In this document: positions 44,627 to 62,100 of the stretch, in pieces | Layout: every line of letters starts with the position of its first letter | Numbering within the stretch: position 1 is the first letter of the stretch | Assembly: GCA_033032175.1 (NCBI GenBank) | Contig: CM065311.1 | Location: 1,791,190-1,855,189 of the forward strand | Origin: Saturnia japonica | Taxonomy: Eukaryota; Arthropoda; Insecta; Lepidoptera; Saturniidae | Direction: 5' to 3' | DNA: 64,000 bases | Notes under the pieces: generated by a model | What the model saw: the letters and a program-made list of their open reading frames with translations, nothing else | Databases searched by the model: none | Told to the model about the DNA's origin: nothing | Made by a program: the position numbers and the translations under genes

Positions 44627-46127
44627 AACAAGTTTAGTCGGAGTTTCGCTTTTACCTACCGTTGTCGGGATCTTCTGTCACTGAAATTACTATTACAACA
44701 GGCTCTCATCAAACTACGTAATTAAGGGCGGTAATAGATTTCTGAGAACAATATACTATTTGTATATTAGTTAGTCATGGTTTGTTAGACACCTAACAAC
44801 ACACTGTGCTATACGTCTCATTATTAATTAACTAATTTAATAAATTTATGGTATAAAATACAACATAATTTCATCTCTGTCTGAAAGCTAAAATAGTCCA
44901 AAAATAAGTTTGCTTATTATCACATACGGTGCTTAAACATGGGACTCTTAAATACACAAAATAAAGGTATAGAGGGCAATGAAGTGCATTACTGCAGTAC
45001 AAGGTGACAAGCAAAAGTTGAAGGCATTCGTGACCGAATTGCTAGGTTAATGTGGAATGTGGGCAGGACTCAGCATTATTCAACGATGGAAATTGGATTA
45101 AAGCAGTTTCGATGTGGTAACCAAGTATGGAAATGCGTTCGTTGGATAAACCAACTGACCCTATGTTTCATTGTTATAAGAAGAGCGGATAGAAAGTTAT
45201 GGATAGGATGCGGCATAAAATTAGATATTATTGTGAAAGAGAAGAGATCTTTACTTAGTAGTGGCTGTATGTTAATTAGATAGATAGATCAGACATTACA
45301 GTAAAACTATTTAAGTTATTCTTGTTGAGGTTTGAGAATAACATTAAATTGAACGGGAAGCACTGAAATAGTAGTTGCTTAAAATTGTTTCTTAGACAAT
45401 ATTCAGTAAAACATGACGTGGATAAATCCCAACAAAAAGCTAATTACTAAATAATTATAACCTTTTTAGGATTCAATCGCCTTAAAGCTTCTACTCTGAA
45501 ATGAAATTCTATTAAACGGTCTGTGTTGAAATTTGTCAACCGATAATTGGTTTGGACTTCGTAGTTTCTAACAAATCCTAAAGTGGTAATGAGTTTCTAT
45601 CAAGTTATCGGAGCATTGTTGAATTTTAAAAGTTTAAATGATAATCTAGACAATTAATTTGGACATTTTTGTGTTCTCAGTATCGATTTTGTATAGTCAA
45701 TTTAGTTATTCATACATCTTTTAACATCGTACTAATTTTGTATAATTAATTTAATTACGCATGACTCAACTGAAATATTTACATGGCTTGTTGAATAAAT
45801 TTCACATTAGTCCTACATTATTTTTATTATTCCATTGTTGTAATAAACATTTCTACATTATTTTTATTTTTTTCATTTTAATAAAAACAGCTGGTTACTG
45901 AAATATAGGAATACATTTAGGTAATTATATCTATCGCATTTACCTTCGATCAAGTATTTACTGTTGAATAAGTAAGCATTTTCACTTTTTTATTGTCCTG
46001 ACGATTGATTAATTATACCTATTATACTTATTATAAGTACCTACACGCAAGTGGCAGACAGAAGAATAAAATTAAATACTATATTTTTTATGATAACTGC
46101 TTTAATATTATTTTCTTTATATTCTAG
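44627..46127. other. Non-coding stretch upstream of Arf6 coding exons
   Basis: AT-rich. The plus frame at 45050-45283 has no recognisable domain. Short pyrimidine-rich sequence before 46126 serves the Arf6 acceptor. Confidence 0.4.
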
Positions 46128-46154
46128 TTGTGCGGTTGAGGCCAGCTCGTCACC

Positions 46155-52599
<6,445 letters not shown>

Positions 52600-54290
52600 G
52601 CTGCGGAGTAGGCGGCTCTATAGCGCCGCATTCACGCGCCACGGTAAAAATAAAACTTTTCTAGGTTATCCTGTTGTTCTTTAAGGTATAGTTACCTTTT
52701 TTATTAAATGGCAATGTGTATCTTGCACACAATTTTATGCCAGTGTCGCCTAGATAGTTTTTTTTTTTAACCTTCAAAGGGGAACAATGCTTTAACAAGA
52801 TGGTGGCTCTCTTGTTAAAACTGTTCAGAGAGTTTTTATGACAAATTACAATACATGCTTTTATTTATAACTCATTTCATATGTGCACAATATTTAAACA
52901 CACAATGCCACCAATATTACATAATATAGGGTCATAATACGTTCTTCTTTTTCTTGATTTGGCGCCCCCAACAAGCACTTGCCTGTGTGTCATTGAATTT
53001 AAACCTTCGTAGTATTTTCTAATCCCTACAAAAACATAAATGTGAATTTAAAATCCCTTAATTATTGTGTCGGTTGAGCAAAGTAACACAGCAGTCGACG
53101 CCTTTCGATTCACTCAATTCATGAGGCATCCATTGTTGCAAGTTTTTTTACTTTCCCGATTTGCTTCAAGTTGTTCAATACAGTTTTATCACTTACCCTG
53201 AACCCTGCAGCTTTCTCTGAAGTGCTTTGTGATTGATCCGCTTCCACGATAGCCTTTAATTCTTCATTTTCCACTTTGGTCTCCGGCCGTCCACGGGGTT
53301 GGTTCTGAAGGTTAAAATTTCCAGAACGAAAACGTTGAAACCAAAATCCTTCGAACTGTTTCTGCAGCACTGGTGCCACGGTAGAACTCGTACTCGTAAA
53401 TATACCGATATTTCATGTGCGGTAATAAGCGACGCCAAAGAAAAAAACAAATGAATTAATGTTTTCAAAATTCAAATGTATCAGCTAAATGAATTTATAA
53501 ATTTGAATTTGGAATTCCTAACCAAAGAGGAGATATTGACCCGTCGCATTAGGTGTTTTAGATAAACAAAGTGAAAGTTATTACGTATAAGTAGGTGTTT
53601 TCTGTTTTGAGATGCGGCAAAAATATATTTTATATGAGAATAGGATTTCATTGTAATTTTATAATTTTCAGGTGAGGATTTCGATGCCATTTAATTTAAG
53701 TAAGCCGCCCCCCTGCGCCGTGTCGTTAAGGCGATAAATTCCAACGTTTACCAACATCGAGAGAGGATTACGCGGTTATGTTTTAAACGACGAAAAAAAA
53801 GAATAAAACCAGCCAGTGATATGGTGCGAAACACTAGGACTATGTAGTGCGTTCTCTACACACGAACTATAATTAAACAATTAGTTAGCGAAGTGAACGT
53901 GGTTGTCACACGAGGAAAATCAATTATTCCATTATTAATTTAATGAAAAGAAACGATGAGAGCTATGTTGTAACGAAATTATTTGATTATTTTTTTATGT
54001 TATTTAAAAAAATTATATAGGTGTATAATGATTTTTTTTAATTATTAGTTTTTAATGTTTACCTCCATTTCTTGTATAGTAAGGTAGAAATTGAAAGATT
54101 CTTAATGCATTATAGTAATCAAATTGTATAACGGTATAAGTGAAAGGAATGCTGTTTGAGAGTAAAGTTGGTGCATGGTCTGCTTGTCGACTTCTATTTA
54201 CGTTGCAGTTTGAGTATTGTGATCGTTATTAACTCTATTACTATACAGAGCTATTTAAAATGGCGGAATAAAATGACATTTCATGCGTTG
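52600..54290 (+). other. Arf6: Arf6 3' UTR region with possible 3'-UTR intron
   Basis: A first polyadenylation signal AATAAA is at 52649-52654. Alternatively a GC-rich segment after the stop ends at a donor-like GCCACG|GTAAAA (about 52643) and a good acceptor (ATAATTTTCAG at 53671) precedes GC-richer sequence, with AATAAA at 54267-54272. That would make 52644-53671 a 3'-UTR intron holding a mariner fragment. Both forms could exist. Confidence 0.35.
53068..53540 (-). pseudogene. Mariner fragment, 5' part only
   Basis: The minus strand carries the N-terminal region of the same transposase family (GRPETKVENEELKAIVEADQ and LNNLKQIGKVKK) plus upstream mariner sequence, but no TIR at either end. 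It lacks all catalytic residues and is truncated by an unknown mechanism. Confidence 0.75.
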
Positions 54291-55274
54291 CTAGTTTCTT
54301 CTTTTTAAAATAGTGATGTCACCAATCGGAACTAACCGTAAAACCGTACGAGTAAATATACCTATTTACGTGTTTCTGATAAAACATTGAAACATTCAAA
54401 TGTGAAGGCCGAATAAGGGAGACAAAATCACTTGTAAGTTTTGTTTTTTAAGTGTTCCTCATATTATATACATTTTATACTTTCCTAAATTGTGTAAAGG
54501 TATAGTATCGGGTATATTATCATATAATATGTAATTATCGGGTATGTTGAATAACACAAAATATTTCAATGAATAATTAAAAACCCTCAATTGGGTATTT
54601 AAAATCATACGATTCAAACAATTTTAACGTAAAATATTACGGTAGCACAACACTACAAAAATAAATATGGCAACATTATTTTCAAGATTAGTGATTGTCA
54701 TTTTATTCCGTGAAATTAAAAAACCAAGTATCTATAGATACTTTTAAAGAACTTGCGAATCTACAGTTTACATTATCGATATAAAAATCGACCTTTTGAT
54801 ATTTGAATTCAAACAGTTGTTTAACTAAGCAGATGTATTATTATTTATGTTTTGGTATGTGACCTTATTTCATTATTACAATTAATTTCTACCATACTTC
54901 GGTCGATATTATAATGTCCGCAAATTATTTTCCCAGTCATTCTGAAATAGTTTTTAATGTGGCAAAATGTCCAGCTGCAAGAAATAACTGTTACTTATTC
55001 GTAATTATGATGTATATACATAAGTATTTTATATTACGTTTGTTCGATATTTTTTGATGAATAATTTTAGTGATCACTTCACTTTAACATGTTTATGAGA
55101 TACTTTGATGCTTTCCGCTTTCGATGTAAGAAGGGTGAAGGGTGATTGATATTCCTTCAGTGAAATGTAAATTATTAATGTCACCGGAATCGATAGTTTT
55201 CAATCAGTTTCGTGAGACTGTAAACTGCCGATAGATTGTGAACGGACACAAATAATGTTGAATTTTTTATTTAT
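54291..55274. other. AT-rich non-coding stretch
   Basis: Nothing recognised. Confidence 0.35.
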
Positions 55275-55517
55275 TACCCGACTGCGAAAAAGGAGGGATA
55301 TGTTTTTCGAGCGTCTGCATGTATGTCTATTTCTTTGGCACGCTCTGTAGCCTAAACGTCTTGATGGATTTTAGTATACAAGGTTTCGTTACATTCGTTT
55401 TAATTGTGGGAGTGATATATAGACTGTATAATATTTAAGTAATACGTCTGGGGATCAATCAAAAGCCAAAATAGTTTTTTTTTTGTCAAGTGTTTTTGTT
55501 GCAGTCGGGCTTTTTGT
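55275..55517. mobile_element. MITE with CCCGACTGC termini, copy 2
   Basis: ACCCGACTGCGAAAAAGGAG at left and GTTGCAGTCGGGCTTTTTG at right form the inverted ends; the body matches 49261-49528 (CTATTTCTTTGGCACGCTCT). Confidence 0.6.
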
Positions 55518-56153
55518 TTCCTTTTTAATAATGTAGCTTGTGTCAATTAAATAAGCAAACTCATGATACTAGAACTTGCAAAATGTGAACAAGAGCTAAT
55601 TTGTTTCTAGGCCGCTCGCTCAGCTCGTGCATTATGTTCGCAGTTTCAACGTAACCTAACCAATCAAGTGCACAACCAATTAGACATGGTTAATTTATAA
55701 ACCTATCAAGAATGTTAAGTGTGTAAATGTAAGCTTTAACGTCGTCACTCACCTATCATTTCGATACCCGACCAGCGCCACACTACATAGCCTCGCACGG
55801 TTCAGATTTCATTGTATTGAGTTTCATATATATGCGCTGACCTGTCAACTACGTAACGTCATCATATCGACTCGCATGCGAGTGTACCGCGAGCTATCAA
55901 CGCGCCGGTCTCAAGTGGACCACGGGTGGTTAACGCAAGGACGATGTGTTGTTGGTGCGGTGCTCGCAATCTACTCGTCAGTTCGTTGAGATGCGATGTT
56001 TTGACTAGTTGACCACGCGGTGTTCACCCGTCGACAACGAGTTGACGTCAAGCGAGGAGGCGTTGCTGGTCGGGTGCCGGGTTGATAAGTGACTAACGAC
56101 CTTTCGATTGCAAAGCTTAGTGTCCGTTTGACAGTAGTTTACAATCTCCCTAA
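55518..56153 (+). promoter_or_regulatory. GC-rich segment with insect initiator, promoter candidate
   Basis: The region around 55840-56100 is much richer in CpG and G+C than its flanks. TCAGTTCG at about 55978-55985 matches the arthropod initiator consensus TCAGT. No coding exon follows that I can identify on the plus strand, so this is a weak candidate for a promoter or a GC-rich repeat. Confidence 0.15.
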
Positions 56154-56518
56154 AGGGGCGTTCAAGTATTACGTAACGTAATTTTTCTGTACTTCCCTCC
56201 CCCTCCTTAAACTTTACGTAACACCAAAGTCAGCAAGACAGCTTTTATAGGCCAATAACTGCTGATGATGCAAATCTCCGTGTTTTGCAGACATTACAGT
56301 ATGAACTTACTTTACCACAGCAATACAGTCGAGGGATTCTCCGTAAAACATAAACGAAAAGGTTTGCGATCTTGGGACATTTTAATTGCCTAGTTTTTAT
56401 TTCAATAAAAAATGTTACGTAAAGTATTGTTCGAAATCCCTTCCCGCCCTTGTAACGCATCGTAAAGACACCGACACAAAACCCTCCAATTGTGTTACGT
56501 AACAATTGAACGGCACCT
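56154..56518. mobile_element. MITE with GGGGCGTTCAAGTATTACGT termini
   Basis: Left AGGGGCGTTCAAGTATTACG and right TTACGTAACAATTGAACGGC are inverted copies, enclosing paired TTACGTAA-type blocks (CTTTACGTAACACCAA, CTTGTAACGCATCG). The pattern is a familiar lepidopteran MITE (recalled). The long minus ORF at 56245-56655 crosses it and is not a gene. Confidence 0.55.
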
Positions 56519-57529
56519 AAAATGTCCATAATATAGATTCCAGTAATGATTTCAGAAAATATTAATTTTAGTGGTAAATTTTTTTGTTTTCTAATAAAAA
56601 AAGAGAAATAAAAACCAAATTTAAAAAAAAAAAAAATTTCAACGTCCGTATTCACCCACGCCCTTTAAAGCTAGCATTAGTTTTGGGACCATAATATGAT
56701 TTTTGTAAGGATCGACTCTTGTGTAGTGCTTGCAATAAGAAGAAATATTTAACACGCTTATAGATAAAACTTATGCACTTTTAAAATATATAACAATAGT
56801 GCATTTAAACTATCGATTATTTTGGATTTTATCGAAATCATCAATCATAAAAATACTTAAAGGAAAAAAGTTGTCAAAATTGATTTCCAACAAATGATAC
56901 GCTTTTAACGTTTAAATTTCAGTTATAGATACAATTTGATGAGATAAAATGGACATTGATCTTTCATTAATCATTCCATTACTTTACCCATCGATTTTAC
57001 GCAAGTTATATATTTCGTTACTTATAATCGCAACAATATTTTCTTCTTACAAGGCAAAATACAATGACATTCTTTGTATATTATGCACATTGGTTAATTC
57101 TTGCCTAAATTAGATTGTCCGTATGTATGATTTATGAGAGGTAGGCAAACTGTTATAATATTTTTCTCTGTTAAATCTCACCTATATTTTGTGATATAAA
57201 TGTTTCATAGTACCTAAAGATGTATGACTTTTTTTTCTTTGAATATCGATCTGAGAGAATTTATAGCGGTTAACGTGTTTGCAAATTTTCAAACATTAAG
57301 GTGAAAAAAATACGACGACACTCGACATCGGTCACTCAGTTTATGGATCGAGTGTTACCGTGTGTACACCGCAGTGTCAACGATTTGCATATATTGTCGT
57401 TGTCGCTCAGTTTCACTTTCCTTGCCTTGGAGTCAGATTATATGCGGTTTGTTTGATAATTTAGTCCGGATACTGGCTCTATATACATGTGACACAAAAA
57501 TTGCTTGCCGTGTAGACGCCATCTAACCA
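56519..57529. other. AT-rich non-coding stretch
   Basis: No supported gene. Confidence 0.35.
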
Positions 57530-57911
57530 GATATGGGTAACTCCGCAAATTCTTGCGTCAACTCAATAACTCAAACAGCTTGCTGCGCCGGCGCATTGAA
57601 CTAACTCAAATATGCGCCATGGTGCAGAAAAAGGGTGCACGCCAAGTGAGTTCCTAAACGCACGCCATCCGTACCCTGCGCAGCTGTCTCCTAACGCAGG
57701 TAGCGCACTTTGACTCTGCGTTATCTCGGCCGGCTCACTGAGTGAAAGGAATGAGTCAGCAGACCGGTGCGGCGCAAAGCTGTGCCGCGGTTGGTGAACT
57801 GCGCTGAGGTACGCTATGCGCCAACACATTTTGCAATAAACGTGTTGACATGTCCAACGCAGTGAACTGAGTTGGCATAATTGCGCGGCGTAGCGTAGTG
57901 TTACCCATCTC
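57530..57911. mobile_element. GC-rich TIR element (AGATGGGTAAC termini)
   Basis: AGATATGGGTAACTCCGC at left and the reverse complement of AGTGTTACCCATCTCT at right form inverted ends of a 380-bp, GC-rich segment. The 88-codon minus frame inside (57563-57829) lacks domains and is not called. Confidence 0.45.
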
Positions 57912-59128
57912 TAATCGAAAGAAAGATCGATATGTGTCAAGTGCCAGTGTCGTCGTGTATTTTAACCCTTACAAAATTTGTGAGACAATGCTTGATATAT
58001 ATCACAAATATAAGCTGTATGTGAAACATAAAATTTTGCTAACTGTACATAATATAGAAATATGTACGAAAGAAAAGTTGACATTTGCAAACACAGATGT
58101 CTCTGCGATCACCAATTTAAATTATGATAAGTGCAATTACGCTAGCGAGTATGCAGCACTGAGATGTAAAATATTATTTTAATTTAAATAATATATTATT
58201 ATATTTTTTCTAAATTGGTGTACTACCAACTCGTGCGAGTTGGCTGCGTATTACCAGGGTCGTGTGGGTACGCGAGTTCCAGTCTGCTGTATAATATTGT
58301 AGAAAGATTATTCAATATAAATTCACCCTTGATAAATTTAGTTTTATTTGGTCGATTGTTACATCCGTACGAGGCTAGAATAGGTGTGTGAAGTCGACTT
58401 GCATGAAATTTAAAAATTGCTATTGACACCTAAAATTCTTCTGGTCGCATCAAATCGGATACAATAGAAAGGTTTAGAAGAGCATATAAAATGCCGTGTA
58501 GTGCCATGAATGTACTAAAACCGAAGAAGGGTCATATCATTATACTTTTCCTTAGGGGCTAAACAGTGATGATAATTAAAAAAAACAACAAATCAACTCA
58601 CATTAAATCTAACCTCGATACGTAATTCCTGTCGAATATGAAGAGCATTTTCACGCGAATGAAATCGCGGGCACTACCTAGTTATGGAACAAAATATATA
58701 CTTTAATATACTGAACTGAAATTTTCTATATTGATTTTCATATAAAAGTACGTTCAACAACAGGTGTATCAGACGTATCCAATTACGTCTCATGAAAATG
58801 AAATGAAAATAGAACCTTGATGGACCTTTTATAGGAAATGTTATAACCGTTACGTTTACCAAATTGAGAGCGCATCAGAAGTGGGATTCAAAAAGGGTCC
58901 CAAGACAGTAAACAACATATTGTTATCGTTTACTTTATTATTAATAACCTTTAGTGAAATCGTTTAAAATCCAATCGACATACATAATAAGTCTTCCGAG
59001 TTTTTTCTTAGAAAAGTATATAATCTGTGTCATTTTTTTGCGCAATTTCAAGCCAATAAGTCTGTTCTTAAACTTCATAAATGTTTCGTTTGGATCGTGA
59101 CTATGCAGTTTAAAGGTATCAGGTGCTA
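57912..59128. other. Non-coding stretch; 3' flank of the minus-strand gene
   Basis: TTTATT motifs (AATAAA on the minus strand), e.g. near 58932-58938, could provide polyadenylation for the minus-strand gene ending at 59129. The plus frame at 57898-58182 has no recognisable domain. Confidence 0.35.
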
Positions 59129-62100
59129 TTAGCTGTCGGTAGTAATAGATGAATCCTCCTCAGTGACGTCATCGCAACGAGGAGGTAAGATTATTTGTAG
59201 TTCTTCGTTCAATGGAATTTCGTCTTCGGGTGGAGTGTCGTCTGGGACGTGCGCATCGTACTCCTCATTGCTTATACCACTAATAAAATAAAATAAGATT
59301 TTTTTTTTTTTAAATAAATATAAGAAAGATGTATGCAGATTTGGAAGACTTTTTGTCTATACTTTTTTTAGACGTCAGTACGGAATACTGCGTCGATCGA
59401 TTTGAGTTCAATTGAAGGTTCGGTAAAGGAAAACATGGTTGCATGGCATTTTCAAATCCTCGTCTGGCTACCGCCTTCAAGATGAAAATCTGCCCACAAC
59501 CACCTACTGATAGGTGCACTCCGTCCGCTGAACTTGAGGGTCATTTCCCCCACTAGGCTTAGAGTGTTACCATCATGGGCCACATCGTCAAGAAATATCG
59601 GGTAAGATTGTGAACAAACACTAAAAAAGAAAATATCTTTGAATTCTTGTTCCACGGAGCCATATTTTACGAATTATACCACAGTTTGTAAAAACAATAA
59701 TGGATACAAAGTTTGAGATTAATAAGTAAAAAGCTCAATGCATATGATTTTCTCATAATAATGTTATTTAATACCTAATAATTTTGAATATAACTCTACT
59801 TAACCTAGAGAGCGGAATACTATTTTATAACTTTTTAATGTACTAAACTAAACTCGAAACCCGTTTGAATGTAAACAAAGATAGCGAAATCATCCTTTCA
59901 GCCTACCCCATTCGGGATGTGGCATGGGAATTATTTTAACGAGATTTATTTTCCAGTAAACTCCATACACTGCCTTTATCTGTTAGAAAATGACATTTGA
60001 ATTACATGAAGTAGATAAGGAAAAAAGAAAGTTAACCAACTCCATCTGATCGCCACCCTTCGCGCTAGCTAAAACTGAGGTATACAGCCGAGCTCGCGCA
60101 CCGTGGAGCCTCATGCCGGCTGGCACATCCTCGGACCCTGACCTAGTCTCCAGTATCGGACGCAGATTAACACCGGCGTTTCCTGTCACAAAGGTAATAT
60201 GCGATAATAGACCGTATGGAAGACGGACCTGGAACCCTTTTCCCCTTCCAATGAGATTTAGAAACCCTATTCACCGCAGAAACACAAGACTAGGTTATTT
60301 GGCTGCGATTTTATGTACAGTAGGGGGGTATTCCATCAATCGGACTGCCCCAAGTACAGAGAATTCTCCAAAGAGACTTCTCTGCGCCCTACCTCTAGTT
60401 ATTTCTATACACATATACAGCAGAGTAGAAGAAATGCGAAAACAGTTCCGGGCCCTCGTCATAAAGGCATGTTGGAGCACCGTGGGGGGTTTTTAGTGAG
60501 TAGTTCTTAGTATGTTATGCTATTAGTTGAGTCTCACAAACCCCCTCCTAGCTCCTTTTTTACGGTTGATATATGTGTACATAATAGATGGGACATTGTG
60601 TTCTTCACTTCTTTTTTCCCTGGCTTAGCGTGGTGTACCGCGTGTACCTACAAGAAATTGGCTTAATTGTCCGAAGATTTATCCATAACTTATTAAGTAT
60701 AATACAAATGTATAATTTTCTGCTTTGTAAATAAGGCGTGATAAACTGGATTCTCCATAACAGTATTAATTTCATCTAACTTACCATTGTCTTGACTGGA
60801 GATTTCCTTGTGGATATCTTTCCGAGTAGTGCTTTCGGAAGGCGGTTGAGAAATTCTCGTTATATCTTCACCGTTTTCTGGGGGAAGAATGTAGTCTAAT
60901 TTAATACTCAATATGTTAAAACTTTTATTGATATTCGCTACTTTGCTACTTCAACCTGGTAAAGTATTTTTTATGTCAAAGGGTAGCCTGATTGATGGTA
61001 TATGGTTACCGTACGGTAACGCCTATCAACAACGCAGCACCAGAGGTATTACTGTTATATTACTAACGTTGGAGAGCGTTTCCTAGTCCCTTATTGAAGA
61101 ATCTCATGTAAAACTATGCTGAGCAACCCATTCCACGATCCTATCGTACGCGATAGGAATACTCGTATAGATATCCTCGAGAACTTTAGTGATGTCGCGG
61201 TTTTGATAGTTTAGAGTATGGGGATGGGCAGCTGGAGAAAGGTGGAAGGTGACAGTTTGGAACGCTGCTGAGGGCACCATATCAAAAAGTACCTCAGAGT
61301 ACTCACCATTGTGCCACGGAGATCCGATGTTCCAAGGGGTCTAGGTCACATGTTAGTTTGGGATCATCAACAATGCGAATATCTCGTCTTTGTACGGAGT
61401 CAAATGGAGTAAACTATTCTATTTCAAATCAAAGTACCAAGTAAGATACAATAAAATATTTGTTATAGATTTTCGGAAAGTAACACCTTCAACAATTCAT
61501 CAATTAAACAATAAATAGATCGTCCCAAATTCATGGTAGAGAACTGTCCCTTCATTTTCGTAGGTCTTTTGAAGATCTACAATTGTGTACTACATGAACT
61601 TGATATATCTCTTATGGTTTACTCAACGTAAGCCATTTAAGCGCCCCAAAATCGTCGTATGTCTGAATTTATTTTTATTTGCACGGAACCCTAATTCTTT
61701 TTTCTAAAATAAAAATTACTAGTTACTCTTTATAACATCAGCTAGCTACCAGTGAAAGTCCTGTCAAAATTGGTCCAAACGTTTCGGAGATTAGCCGGAA
61801 CAAACGGAGAGATAAAAATTTTAAAAAAGGTTTTGTTTGTTATGGGTATGTACTACAGATCTTTAGTAAGTACCGTATATACTTTCATATGTATTTAGTA
61901 AAAAGCTATTATTTTGAAATTACAAACACACTTCAATTTTATTTTTCAGCATAGATCTGGAGTTTCATTCAGGACTACTTCAGTACAATTTTACACTTTA
62001 CCGTTCTTATTAGCCCGTGAAGTTAAATCGGCGTAGCCTCGAAATAGCGTCTCCAATTCATCAGGTGTCATACGACGCAAATACGTCACTCGCTTCAAAT

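Noticed and set aside
56245..56655. 136-codon minus ORF
   Set aside because: It crosses the MITE at 56154-56518 and an A/T-run; its N-terminal part is phenylalanine/lysine low-complexity. Not a gene candidate.
57563..57829. 88-codon minus ORF, GC-rich
   Set aside because: It lies within a TIR-bounded GC-rich element; open frames are expected by composition there.
60113..60510. 127- and 65-codon plus ORFs
   Set aside because: They lie inside the dispersed repeat family also found at 10.5 and 20.9 kb.
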